NCBI GenBank assembly: GCA_015060975.1
Contig: SUXI01000003.1
Location: 124,001-188,000, forward strand
DNA length: 64,000 nucleotides
Origin: Bacteroidales bacterium
GTDB lineage: Bacteria > Bacteroidota > Bacteroidia > Bacteroidales > Muribaculaceae
Direction of reading: 5' to 3'
A model generated the notes under the pieces. The model saw only the letters and a list, made by a program, of their open reading frames with translations, was not told the origin of the DNA and ran no database searches. Positions 49,440 through 58,519 of this stretch are shown piece by piece; the first letter of the stretch is position 1; each line of letters starts with the position of its first letter. Both the position numbers and the translations under genes were made by a program.

Positions 49440-52397
49440 CTATCTCACCAATTCCTTGCGAGTAGTGCCATCACTCATCTTTATAATATTGACACCTTTG
49501 GCAGGCTCACTCAATTTCCGCCCATGAATATCGTAACGTGCAATTTCAACCGCGTTGCTGTTTGGGGCGATATTGTCGATTCCGATTTTTTCGGTTGAAG
49601 CAATGCTGGTTTCATCAAATCCTTCTTCTGCAATGAGATAAAGTCCTATGCCGTTAAAGCAATAATATGTTAATAAATATACACCTTCCTTGCCATTTTT
49701 ATCAACAACTTTATAATTTTCAATGGAATGTTGACGGCTTGTATTGGAAGAATTTCCTAAGCCGGCTTCAGGAATGCTCCAATAATATTCCATTTCGTCA
49801 AATGAGCCATTATCTCCAAGTTCGCAAATATTGACACGACAACCTGGTTTATCTGTATATTGTGATTCTGCGTATGCAATAAATTGCCTGTTTCTAAGTG
49901 AGAATTCAGAAACTCCATTACACTTTTTATTTGGAAGATATGGTGATTCTGAGAAATTTTCAGTCATAGTTAATGATTTATTATATAATGCCGGATATGT
50001 ATTAGAACCATCAACATAAAAACATGATCCGGAGAAATCTGATTCATTTTCTTTCATTATTTTGACGATAGGATCTGCTCCCCACCCATCTTCTGTCTTT
50101 GGATATGTGTCTGTTATAGTTGTAGAAACCTTTCCGCTAAATCCACCTTGCCATTCTTTATCCCCTTTTTCTAATTCCCAGCGATATAAACCATTCACGT
50201 TATTTCCGCCAAAGGTTCTTACTGCAGTCATAGCAACAGCATTAGCTTGCATTCCAGTTATATCACCTACAACATCATAATATTCGACACGCCCCGCATT
50301 GGCATTTTCATCTGTAGGTAGATACCATTCTCCTACTTGACGGCATGCTCCTGTCTCCAAATCTTCGATAATATATACTTTGATGGGATTATCTTTTGTT
50401 GGACCTTCTAGGTTGCAACCTGCGAACCATACATTGCCAAAGTCATCTACACCTATTTGATTGGCAGATAAAAGTCCAGAAATAAAATTACCATTAATAT
50501 TTAATATAAGTTCTTTCTCATATTCTCCTGTCTCAAAGTTAAAAATTATAAGATGAGCATAATCATTGGAGTACTCTGAAGTTTTTGAATAACCAATATA
50601 TATTTTTTTTCTGATAGGGTCAATTGTCGTAGAACGAGCTTTAATTGCATATTGTTTCATAAATGGATGTGAAACAAATAAATTGTTACTGTGAATACGA
50701 TCATTAATCCATTTATTTTCGCATACAATACCATTCAATGTTCTATAAATACAGTTCTCTTTAGGTACTATGTTCTCATCAAATTCAACAAGATGGTATT
50801 TATTCCATACATCAGCTTTTGAGTATGCTTGTTTTTGTGGGACACGAAATACGACACTATTAAAACTGCTATTTGTTAGTATTGGTGGGGTTGTAGGAAA
50901 GCATGTAACTATAAATAAATCAAGGCAGGAAGAAAAGGCATCGCAGGGAATTGTTTTTACGGTATTTCCAATGTCTAGAGTTGTACAATTTATAAATGCA
51001 TTCTTACCTATTGAAGAACAACTTTGGGCATTATAAATGATAGTTTTGCAATTAGTAAATGCATATTCCCCAATATTAGTTACGGACTCAGGGATGGTTA
51101 TTTCTGTTGATAATTCATAGAATGCACGGTCTGGAATAATTTTTACCTCATTGCCTATATTTACGATTTGCAATGGAGAATTATTAAATGTAGTGCCATC
51201 AAAGTTAACTCCCATGAATGTGCAATTTTTCGCATTAAAGTTTACTGTTGTCAAATTAGAACAATCAGCAAAGGCTTTGTCTCCAATTCTGACTACTGAA
51301 TTAGGAATTGTTACCTCTGTTAAACCAATACAATTTCTAAATGTAGCTGCGCCAATATAAGATACGGAATTAGAAATTACAACGTCGTTTAGTCCAGACC
51401 AATAGGAAAATATGTATGATGGAATTGTTATTACTTTGTCGCCAATTTTTAATGATGCTGATGCGCTGTTGGTGGAGAATGCTGAATAGTTAGACGAACA
51501 ATCTATCGCATTATAGTTGACTTTAGTTAAGTTCTCACATTTACTAAAAGCTCCTTTTCCAATAGAAGTTATTTGTTCGGGAATTGTTACATTTCTTAAT
51601 CCAGAACATTTGAATGCATATTCTGGTATGCTTTTTACTGATTCGCCTATTATTAAATTTTGTAACAATGGGCATTCTTCAAAAACGGGGTTGTTAGAAG
51701 ACCCCATAGAGTTGCATTCAGCATTGAAATTAATATTAGCTAAATTTAGGCATCTGGCGAACGCATTGTCTCCAATATTTGTTACTGAATTAGGGATTGT
51801 TATTGAAGTCAATCCGGTACATCCGGCAAATGCCGAAGCGCCTATTTCTGTTACTGAATTAGGGATTGTTATTGAAGTCAATCCGGTACATCCGGCAAAT
51901 GTCGAAGCGCTTATTTCTGTTACTGAATTAGGGATTGTTATTGAAGTCAATCCGGTACATCCGGCAAATGCCGAAGCGCCTATTCCTGTTTCTGAATTAG
52001 GGATTGTTATTGAAGTCAATCCGGTACATCCACTAAATGCAGAGGAGCCGATCCATAATATGGACTCAGGTATGTTTACGGATGTTAAATCTGTATTATT
52101 TTTAAATGCGTTTTCTCCAATATAACGAATAGGATATTTAATTTTAGTATTATATTTATTAAAATGGTAGGTTACAGTGACATAATCTGGTATGTTAATA
52201 TCTCCAGAGAGGCTTGTCCCTGTAATAGTTGCTACTTCCCGTTCTGGGTTTGTTGGTAATGGACCTTCTTGTAAATTTACATTAAATTCATAAGAGAATC
52301 CAGTTGGAGAACAACTTACATTGTATTCGGCAGCTGCCGAAAAAGAGATTAAGAATAAGCTACCAAGGAGTAACAAATTTTGTAACAATCTTTTCAT
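49440..52397 (-). CDS. BspA-like leucine-rich-repeat surface protein
   Basis: 985 residues, signal peptide about 1-23. Residues about 75-510 are BspA-type LRR_5 repeats of 23 residues (AFAGCTGLTSITIPNSVTEIG). Repeats near residues 120-205 are nearly identical at the DNA level. After residue about 545 comes a different, propeller-like region (LIIFNFETGEYEKEL, GVDDFGNVWFAG) and a C-terminal tail (EIARYDIHGRKL, ending GTTRKELVR) that resembles T9SS sorting signals. BspA relatives bind host matrix proteins or other bacteria. Transcription seems to begin about 330 nt upstream, behind a long folded leader. Confidence 0.88.
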   Translation of the reverse strand: MKRLLQNLLLLGSLFLISFSAAAEYNVSCSPTGFSYEFNVNLQEGPLPTNPEREVATITGTSLSGDINIPDYVTVTYHFNKYNTKIKYPIRYIGENAFKNNTDLTSVNIPESILWIGSSAFSGCTGLTSITIPNSETGIGASAFAGCTGLTSITIPNSVTEISASTFAGCTGLTSITIPNSVTEIGASAFAGCTGLTSITIPNSVTNIGDNAFARCLNLANINFNAECNSMGSSNNPVFEECPLLQNLIIGESVKSIPEYAFKCSGLRNVTIPEQITSIGKGAFSKCENLTKVNYNAIDCSSNYSAFSTNSASASLKIGDKVITIPSYIFSYWSGLNDVVISNSVSYIGAATFRNCIGLTEVTIPNSVVRIGDKAFADCSNLTTVNFNAKNCTFMGVNFDGTTFNNSPLQIVNIGNEVKIIPDRAFYELSTEITIPESVTNIGEYAFTNCKTIIYNAQSCSSIGKNAFINCTTLDIGNTVKTIPCDAFSSCLDLFIVTCFPTTPPILTNSSFNSVVFRVPQKQAYSKADVWNKYHLVEFDENIVPKENCIYRTLNGIVCENKWINDRIHSNNLFVSHPFMKQYAIKARSTTIDPIRKKIYIGYSKTSEYSNDYAHLIIFNFETGEYEKELILNINGNFISGLLSANQIGVDDFGNVWFAGCNLEGPTKDNPIKVYIIEDLETGACRQVGEWYLPTDENANAGRVEYYDVVGDITGMQANAVAMTAVRTFGGNNVNGLYRWELEKGDKEWQGGFSGKVSTTITDTYPKTEDGWGADPIVKIMKENESDFSGSCFYVDGSNTYPALYNKSLTMTENFSESPYLPNKKCNGVSEFSLRNRQFIAYAESQYTDKPGCRVNICELGDNGSFDEMEYYWSIPEAGLGNSSNTSRQHSIENYKVVDKNGKEGVYLLTYYCFNGIGLYLIAEEGFDETSIASTEKIGIDNIAPNSNAVEIARYDIHGRKLSEPAKGVNIIKMSDGTTRKELVR
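51781..52049 (-). repeat. 69-bp tandem repeats inside the BspA-like gene
   Basis: About four copies (starting 51781, 51850, 51919, 51988) of a 69-bp unit equal to one 23-codon leucine-rich repeat. The first three are almost identical base for base, while the fourth diverges at its end. Synonymous sites are also kept, which points to recent expansion or gene conversion. Confidence 0.9.
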
Positions 52398-52470
52398 AGT
52401 TGTAAATTTTTGTGTGCCTCCTGTGTCCCCTAATTCGGCGGTTAGTAATATGGGTTATGTTTATAAATGC

Positions 52471-52728
52471 GAAAGACGCGGGACATTGCTCAGTTTATTT
52501 TACAAGAGGCATCGCCAAACACCCACACAGAAATAAACAGTCCACTCCCACGCCTTTATCGAATATCTCGAACCCCTTGCCGGGGAGTGGATATGCGACA
52601 AGCATGAGCGTTTAACTGCGATATCCTTCTGTGTTTGAAACTGGCGATTTCCTTGTAAAGAATAAAGCTGAAAACGCTTTCACTAATATGTCTCCTGAGG
52701 GTTGGGCAACACCATGCCACCCACAAGA
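52471..52728 (-). ncRNA. Large structured RNA / 5' leader of BspA-like gene
   Basis: On the minus strand, long-range complementary blocks nest in order: 52677-52681 with 52471-52475, 52662-52670 with 52491-52498, CTTGTAAA complement 52652-52659 with 52499-52506, 52642-52648 with 52511-52517, and 52627-52637 with 52516-52532. They enclose two hairpins: 52621-52626 with 52589-52594, and 52583-52590 with 52542-52549. A separate hairpin lies at 52699-52722 near the predicted start. This gives a long interrupted stem with a multi-branch junction. It could be a riboswitch-like leader or an independent RNA (6S-like). I cannot match it to a known family. Confidence 0.6.
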
Positions 52729-52734
52729 TTGACG

Positions 52735-52765
52735 CAAATTTAGTGATTCTACTCTAATTTGCAAA
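52735..52765 (-). promoter_or_regulatory. Promoter of the structured leader / BspA-like gene
   Basis: Minus strand: TTTG at 52762-52765, a 19-bp spacer, then TAAATTTG at 52735-52742. It is a full consensus match about 340 bp before the coding start. Positions 52743-52923 otherwise look empty. Confidence 0.8.
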
Positions 52766-52923
52766 ATCTCATTGAGAAAAGTTTATATCCTTGTGAAATA
52801 TAGGATAATAACATGTATAATTATGAAGTGAGAGAACTTTTTAGATGGATATTTATAAATGATGTTGGTGATGGAGTTTCCCTAATTTAATTATATAACT
52901 GACGTTTGTCAATAGAATATCCT

Positions 52924-52965
52924 AATAAGAAAGGTCGTGACACTAATGCCACGACCTTTCTTATT
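52924..52965 (-). terminator. Intrinsic terminator of the alcohol dehydrogenase gene
   Basis: A 16-bp perfect stem (AATAAGAAAGGTCGTG with its complement) and a 10-nt loop, 28 bp after the stop codon. Confidence 0.9.
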
Positions 52966-52992
52966 CTGTTAAAAAAACTTTGTTCTTTTTAA

Positions 52993-54162
52993 TTAAAGGC
53001 ACATTTCGAAGATTTTTTCGACGTCGGCAGGGGTGAGGTGTTTGAAGCCGGGGAGGATTTTGCCGCCGCAGGCTTTCTTTGCCATTATTGGGAAATGTTC
53101 GGCAGTGATACCTATTTCAGTAAGGGTACGGCTCAAACCCAATGTGTCGAAAAGGAATTCCGATAGACGGTCGATGGCCTGATGTGCTATAGCCATAGGT
53201 TCTTGGTTGGGGTCGATGTCAAACACGTTTACGCCAAATTGCACATATTTCGATACTGTTGTTTCGTCGAGGCAATATTCGAGCCAACGAGGAGTCACGA
53301 TCGCCAAGCCCAATCCGTGGGTGATGTCGTAGATGGCCGACAACTCATGTTCGATGGGGTGGCAACTCCAAGCCAATCGTTTGCCTCCATTCACGAAGCC
53401 GTTGATGGCCCATGATGACGCCCACATGAGGTTGGCGCGTGCTTCGTAGTCATCGGGCTTCTCAATCGCCACAGGGGTGAATTTGATGATTGTCTTTAGA
53501 AGTCCTTCCATAAAGCAATCGAGCATGTAGAGGTCTTGCTCCATGTTGAAATACACTTCAAGAATGTGTGAAATCATGTCGGCCGAACCACAAGCCGTTT
53601 GATAAGGACTCACTGAGTAGGTGAGGGTGGGGTCGAGGAATGACACTTTGGGGAGCATTGGCGCAGCCAGGCGGCCGATTTTGTCTTGAGTCTCGGGGTT
53701 GCTTATAACACCGCCCGGGTCCATTTCAGAACCGGTAGCCGAGAGCGTGAGTATAGTGACAATGGGCAATGCTTTTGTGATAGGAGCCCATTTTTCGCTT
53801 AAGAAATCCCATGGATCGTGGTCAACGCATGCGCCGGCAGCCATGAATTTAGTGGCATCGAGAGTGGAGCCTCCACCCACGGCAAGTAGCACATCGATAT
53901 TGTGGTCTTTACACATTTGAGCACCACGACGCACCGAGTCGATGCGAGGGTTGGGTTCGATGCCCGAAAGTTCAAACACTTCAAGCCCGGCACGTTCTAT
54001 CTCGGCAATAACCTTGTCATAAAGACCGATTTTCTTGATAGAACCACCGCCATAAGTGAGCAACACGCGAGTGCCAAATTTGCTTAACTCCTCGCCAAGA
54101 TGTTGTAACTGATTTTCTCCAAAATATACCTTTACCGGTATGTCATAAACGAAGTTATTCAT
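52993..54162 (-). CDS. Iron-containing alcohol dehydrogenase
   Basis: 389 residues, full length for the group III (Fe-dependent) alcohol dehydrogenases. It resembles the butanol-dehydrogenase (BdhA/YqhD-like) branch: N-terminal FVYDIPVKVYFGENQL, nucleotide-binding GGGSIKKIGLYD and AVGGGSTLDATKFMA, the TLSATGSEMDPGGVI loop, and metal ligands in ADMISHILEVYF, CHPIEHELSA and THGLGLAIV. It reduces aldehydes with NAD(P)H in the cytoplasm, probably to balance redox in fermentation. It stands alone between a terminator and a -7 element (TACTTTTG at 54202-54209). Confidence 0.93.
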   Translation of the reverse strand: MNNFVYDIPVKVYFGENQLQHLGEELSKFGTRVLLTYGGGSIKKIGLYDKVIAEIERAGLEVFELSGIEPNPRIDSVRRGAQMCKDHNIDVLLAVGGGSTLDATKFMAAGACVDHDPWDFLSEKWAPITKALPIVTILTLSATGSEMDPGGVISNPETQDKIGRLAAPMLPKVSFLDPTLTYSVSPYQTACGSADMISHILEVYFNMEQDLYMLDCFMEGLLKTIIKFTPVAIEKPDDYEARANLMWASSWAINGFVNGGKRLAWSCHPIEHELSAIYDITHGLGLAIVTPRWLEYCLDETTVSKYVQFGVNVFDIDPNQEPMAIAHQAIDRLSEFLFDTLGLSRTLTEIGITAEHFPIMAKKACGGKILPGFKHLTPADVEKIFEMCL

Positions 54163-54201
54163 ATAGATTTAAGTTTGTTTTGGTAATAAAATTATTCACT
54201 A

Positions 54202-54209
54202 CAAAAGTA
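54202..54209 (-). promoter_or_regulatory. -7 promoter element for alcohol dehydrogenase
   Basis: TACTTTTG on the minus strand matches TAnnTTTG and lies 39 bp before the ATG. No clear TTG partner was found. Confidence 0.45.
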
Positions 54210-54302
54210 ATGAAAAAACCAAAAAATGAAGGAATAATTTCGATGATTAATACACCACTTTGTCGATGGTGCCGGTTGGAATATAAAAGGCTATGATTTT
54301 TA

Positions 54303-55970
54303 TCAATCATTAGGGATTTCATGAGGCTTTAATTGTCGTTTCTTCCAAGGAGTGAAAAAAATTAATAGTATAATTATTATAATTACTGCCCATAGAGTAT
54401 ATCCGGCAAGTTCCTTTACTGCTAATATCATTGATTGAATAGTTGATTGTTTTAGCCCTATTTCCAAAGGAGTATCGAATGATATATTTCCGATAAGATT
54501 GTTAAGATGTTGTAGTTGTAAAAACTGTAATCCCCCACTATATACTGCAGTGCCTATTGCCGGGCCTAATATGCTACGACCACCTAACATCAGACATATC
54601 CACGATGGCATTAGACGATAAGGAAGACGTTGGTATGCATAAATCATGCAGATGCTATAAAGAATAAAATGTCCCCAATTACGAACTATGGTAATAAATA
54701 TCATGTCGTCAAAAGTCGTTTGTATGCTAATATTATTGTAGATCCACCACATTGTATAGCCAAAAATAGCAAAACCGATGGACATAATCCATTTATAATG
54801 AGTATTAAATTTTATGCGAAGAACAACTATCGTTAAGCAACCCAAAAAGTATCCCAATGCCCCCCAGTTAGTCAAATGGTTTTGTATGAATGTGTCGAGA
54901 TTAAGACCTATTGATGTCATTAAATTAGTTAGTGCCGATGAAGTATTTAATATGTTGGCTATAGTGTAGATTATGATAGCAATCCACACATTTTTATATT
55001 TAAATAACTCTAAACGGAAATAATGGTCTTCTTCTTTGCGGCAATAATATGCCAAGATGAATAATAATATACCTCCGATAGATGTACTTAAGGCTATCCA
55101 AGAGTAATTCGAAGAAAACCAATCAAGATTTTTTCCATAAATAAATATATAAGCTAAACCTCCAAAAATCATGCAAAGGCTGATAAACTCGGTGATATAT
55201 TTTAATCCGCCCCTAAAACACCAAGGAAGGAATGGACATTTACCGTCGGGAATTAAAGGTTGGTCGGTAGGTGATATGGCTGATTCATCAATGTCGCTCC
55301 AATTGCGCGGTTTCTCTAATAGGAATATAATAATCATTAGTCCGGCTAAAATAAAATTCCATAATCGAGGAATTTCTGACCATATATGCCAATTGGCAAA
55401 CCATGAGCAAATCCAAATCCCCAAAGTGGCAATAGACATGAAATAGAGATTGGCGAAAGGTACCATGGCCGATTTGCCTTTTTCAATTTCATCCCATTGA
55501 AAGGTGGAGAGTCCATCGCCCTCGGGTCCGAGCATATAACGGAAATCACGTTTTAGTAACAGACGGGCGAATGTTGCAAAATTTACAGCCATTAAAAGAA
55601 GACGCATTGCACCGAATATTATATTACATAAGCACAATAGGTATATGTTATCGGAATTGGCACATATTTCTCCAAGAACAATCCATATCCCGAAGCCGAG
55701 AAGAAACATTGAGCGATGCCGACGTATACATGCTACTTTGTAAAATAATGGGGCAGCGGCTCCAGTCCCAATCATGCCACAAATTGCGCAAAAGGTGAAA
55801 TCTTCACTCCATAGTTGTAGTGTTCCAATAGTGTCGGCAGATGCCGAACTATACATGGCACCACAAGTCATGATGGGAATGAATAAAACCAAGAGCAGAA
55901 GAGATGAAACCCATTTGGGGACCCAAGAACGGAAAACTGAATTTTCGAAATAAGTGAATGATTTACTCAT
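54303..55970 (-). CDS. MFS exporter subunit (DHA2/EmrB-like)
   Basis: 555 residues with about 14 membrane segments, the size and topology of the drug:H+ antiporter-2 group. The N-terminal segment and the RSILGPAIGTAVYSGGLQF motif in the late helices fit. Its start overlaps the end of the HlyD gene by 8 bp, and with that and the TolC gene it forms a tripartite pump across both membranes. Substrate unknown; drugs, bile salts or fatty acids are typical. Confidence 0.85.
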   Translation of the reverse strand: MSKSFTYFENSVFRSWVPKWVSSLLLLVLFIPIMTCGAMYSSASADTIGTLQLWSEDFTFCAICGMIGTGAAAPLFYKVACIRRHRSMFLLGFGIWIVLGEICANSDNIYLLCLCNIIFGAMRLLLMAVNFATFARLLLKRDFRYMLGPEGDGLSTFQWDEIEKGKSAMVPFANLYFMSIATLGIWICSWFANWHIWSEIPRLWNFILAGLMIIIFLLEKPRNWSDIDESAISPTDQPLIPDGKCPFLPWCFRGGLKYITEFISLCMIFGGLAYIFIYGKNLDWFSSNYSWIALSTSIGGILLFILAYYCRKEEDHYFRLELFKYKNVWIAIIIYTIANILNTSSALTNLMTSIGLNLDTFIQNHLTNWGALGYFLGCLTIVVLRIKFNTHYKWIMSIGFAIFGYTMWWIYNNISIQTTFDDMIFITIVRNWGHFILYSICMIYAYQRLPYRLMPSWICLMLGGRSILGPAIGTAVYSGGLQFLQLQHLNNLIGNISFDTPLEIGLKQSTIQSMILAVKELAGYTLWAVIIIIILLIFFTPWKKRQLKPHEIPND

Positions 55971-57006
55971 GAGAGATTTTTACTTTTACGATAGCCATCA
56001 TTCCGGTTGCCATCTTGTTATAATCATCTAAGGAAATGTTGTCAAACACAATGCGAACAGGTATTCGTTGTTGTATTTTTACAAAATTACCGGCGCTATT
56101 ATCTGTTGGAATGTTGGAGAATTTATTTCCTGTCGCTCCTGCTATTTCTGTGACATGCCCTTCGAAAACCTTATTTTCAATAGCGTCAATAGTGATACTT
56201 ACTTTTTGTCCTATATGAATGTTTTTTATCTGAGTTTCTTTGAAGTTTGCGATTATCCATTTTTCGCGGTCGGGAATGATATTAGTGATAACCGTTCCGG
56301 CAGGTATAAATTGCCCTTCCTCAATAGCACGACGTCCGATTTGTCCGTCGCATGGGGCAATAACTACAGTGTAAGAAAGATTGAGTTTTGCATGTTCAAT
56401 TGCCGTTTCCGCTTTTTCTTTTGAGGCTTCAATATTTCCGCTTTTACGTTTGACTTCAGTTACACCGGTATTTGCCGCTTGTTTTGTTTTAATTGCCGAG
56501 TCTAATTTTTGTCTTACAGACTTTAATTCAACTTGGATGTGTTCAAGTTGGATAGGTGTAGCTGCTTTATTCTCAACGAGGTTTTTATATCTTTGTTCGT
56601 CTAGTTCTAATTGTTCGATGCGAATTTTTAGTTCTTCAATGCTATTGTCGATTGTTTGAGCCGATTGCTGTGATCTGTCGATAGACGCCTCAAGAATATC
56701 TCCACCTGTTAGAGCTTCTTTAAGATTAGCTTGGGCAATGCGTAATTGTAACTTATATTCACGTTGATCAAGAACTAACAATGTGTCGCCTTTTTTTACA
56801 TGTTGATGTTCTGTGAAATAAATTTTTTGGATATATCCCGGAACTCTGACGTTGATAGGTGATATGTATTGCTCAATTTGAGCATCGTCACTTGTTTCGA
56901 ACTTATTTTTATCATCGAAAAGAGTATACCCCTTATAAAAAGCCCATCCAATAATGGTAATACCAATTAGAGGCATAATAATTTTTGAAAGTTTTATTTT
57001 TTTCAT
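55963..57006 (-). CDS. HlyD/EmrA family periplasmic adaptor
   Basis: 347 residues: one N-terminal membrane helix (about 10-27), a biotinyl-lipoyl-like segment (SPINVRVPGYIQKIYFTEHQHVKKGD), a long coiled-coil hairpin (about 85-205), and the second lipoyl half and beta-barrel (VIAPCDGQIGRRAIEEGQFI, QKVSITIDAI). It links the MFS pump to the TolC channel. It overlaps its neighbours on both sides by 4-8 bp, so production is coupled. Confidence 0.9.
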   Translation of the reverse strand: MKKIKLSKIIMPLIGITIIGWAFYKGYTLFDDKNKFETSDDAQIEQYISPINVRVPGYIQKIYFTEHQHVKKGDTLLVLDQREYKLQLRIAQANLKEALTGGDILEASIDRSQQSAQTIDNSIEELKIRIEQLELDEQRYKNLVENKAATPIQLEHIQVELKSVRQKLDSAIKTKQAANTGVTEVKRKSGNIEASKEKAETAIEHAKLNLSYTVVIAPCDGQIGRRAIEEGQFIPAGTVITNIIPDREKWIIANFKETQIKNIHIGQKVSITIDAIENKVFEGHVTEIAGATGNKFSNIPTDNSAGNFVKIQQRIPVRIVFDNISLDDYNKMATGMMAIVKVKISHE

Positions 57007-58340
57007 TTGGCTAAAGTGTGAATTTGTCCAGTTAATTTTATTATTGAGAGGTTGGCCATTTTAAAGTTGATATATGCATTTATGTAAGAAGCACGTGCTT
57101 GGTTTATGTTCATTTGGTCTTGAAGTACATCTGACATGCTAGTAACTCCTTCGGTGTATTGGTATGAGGTGATTTTGTAGACATTTTGAGCAAGAGAGTA
57201 GGCTTCTTTTTCTCGCATCAGAGTCGTATAAGAACATTCTCGTTGTAACAGAGCGTTGTCATATTTTGTTTGAAAATCACGTTGTGCATATTGATATTTT
57301 ATTCTCGAGTCTTGAATATTAAGCTCGCCTTTTTTGATTTTAGCATGCTTGCTCATACCATCAAAAATAGGAATTTTAAGAGTTAGCCCAATCCCATAAG
57401 AATTCCATAATTTATTGTCGGGATATCCGCCTCTCCATCGTTTTAAATCTCCAGTCCAAGCATTCCATTGCATAAAACCGGTTAATGCTATTGAAGGTAG
57501 ATAATTATCGCGTGTGACTTGTAATTGAGATTGTGCAATGTCTATATATTGCTCTAAAATTTGTAACTCAGGTAGAAGAATGGATAATCCAGTAGCATCT
57601 GATTTAGTTGCTTGAAATATATTGCATGGCTCAACTGATATTTTTTTTTCGGCAGGATAATCCATGATGAATTTTAGTGAATTATATTGTTGTTGTAGAA
57701 ATAATTCGGCATTCTCTTTAGTGGTGTTTAAATTGTTTAAGTTAAGGTCTATTCGTTGCAGATCTACTTCTAAAATCATACCATTGTCAAGATAAGTTTT
57801 AGTGAGATTGCGTAATTGAGATAGATTTTGAATATTGTTGTCAATTAATTTTATTTGTTCGTTGGTCGTTTGAGCTAAAAGATATAGTTGAGCTACATTT
57901 AAGATTATATCTTCTTGTATCTTTTGTAAATTAAGAGTATTTAAATTAGTGGTTTGTTTTACTAATTTAATAGAAGATAATACTGCTTGATTATATAAAT
58001 TCATGTTTAGTTGAAATCCCATTCCTGTTGAATATTGCAAGGTGTGGGTGATATGATAAGGCGAGCCATTAGCACTCTGGTCGGTAGCGCTTACCGGAGG
58101 GTTGAAATTATCGTTAAAAGAAACAAAGCCCGAAACATGAGGATAAAGTTTGGATTGATTTTCGGAAATGGTGTGTACGTTTTGAGCTTCTTTTATGTGC
58201 GCTGATTTTAAATGTAGATTGTTTTCAATTGCATAATTAATACACTCTTTTAGGGATAAAACAGTCTGAGAATTGGTGTTAGGCGTTCCCAAAATTAAAA
58301 AAATCAAAATGTTTATAATACAAAAGGTATAATGTTTCAT
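57003..58340 (-). CDS. TolC family outer-membrane efflux channel
   Basis: 445 residues, signal peptide about 1-24. Two internally repeated halves of long helices and short strands (LSLKECINYAIENNLHLKSA early; AQNVYKITSYQYTEGVTSMSDVLQDQ late) are typical of TolC-like factors. It is first in the tolC-hlyD-MFS unit and overlaps hlyD by 4 bp. A TAACTTTG element lies 20 bp before the ATG, and repeated TTCCATA sequences lie upstream. Confidence 0.9.
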   Translation of the reverse strand: MKHYTFCIINILIFLILGTPNTNSQTVLSLKECINYAIENNLHLKSAHIKEAQNVHTISENQSKLYPHVSGFVSFNDNFNPPVSATDQSANGSPYHITHTLQYSTGMGFQLNMNLYNQAVLSSIKLVKQTTNLNTLNLQKIQEDIILNVAQLYLLAQTTNEQIKLIDNNIQNLSQLRNLTKTYLDNGMILEVDLQRIDLNLNNLNTTKENAELFLQQQYNSLKFIMDYPAEKKISVEPCNIFQATKSDATGLSILLPELQILEQYIDIAQSQLQVTRDNYLPSIALTGFMQWNAWTGDLKRWRGGYPDNKLWNSYGIGLTLKIPIFDGMSKHAKIKKGELNIQDSRIKYQYAQRDFQTKYDNALLQRECSYTTLMREKEAYSLAQNVYKITSYQYTEGVTSMSDVLQDQMNINQARASYINAYINFKMANLSIIKLTGQIHTLAK

Positions 58341-58359
58341 ATATGCATAAAATTTTGAG

Positions 58360-58367
58360 CAAAGTTA
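58360..58367 (-). promoter_or_regulatory. -7 promoter element of the efflux operon
   Basis: TAACTTTG on the minus strand, 20 bp before the TolC-family ATG. The TTG element is missing at the expected place, which fits an activator-dependent promoter. Confidence 0.55.
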
Positions 58368-58377
58368 TTCACAATTC

Positions 58378-58419
58378 TGGAATATAGGTGTTTGTAAAAT
58401 TCCATAAGTGTATTCCATA
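58378..58419. promoter_or_regulatory. Candidate operator for the AraC-family regulator
   Basis: ATTCCATA occurs at 58399-58406 and again at 58412-58419 (13-bp period), with a partly inverted TGGAATAT at 58378-58385. They lie just upstream of the efflux -7 element, where an activator would bind. Confidence 0.4.
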
Positions 58420-58496
58420 TTTCCTTTTTAGGGCGAAAACTTGAAAAATATAGAATAAAAGGATATTTGGAATGTGTGGATAAGAGGTATTTAGAT

Positions 58497-58504
58497 TATC
58501 TTTG
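58497..58504 (+). promoter_or_regulatory. -7 promoter element of the AraC-family gene
   Basis: TATCTTTG lies 15 bp before the ATG at 58520. The nearest TTTG (58466-58469) is 27 bp upstream, longer than usual. Confidence 0.5.
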
Positions 58505-58519
58505 TGAAAAAATATATTT

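Noticed and set aside
51781..52049. CRISPR-like array
   Set aside because: The regular 69-bp repeats have no spacers and encode leucine-rich repeats in frame.
51517..52125. 202-codon plus-strand open frame opposite the BspA-like gene
   Set aside because: It is the mirror of the 69-bp leucine-rich repeats; the minus-strand frame has a signal peptide, family motifs and a promoter.
52471..52728. Cobalamin riboswitch
   Set aside because: TCAGGAGAC on the minus strand recalls the B12-box start, but the remaining box and the other conserved blocks are absent and the downstream gene is an adhesin.
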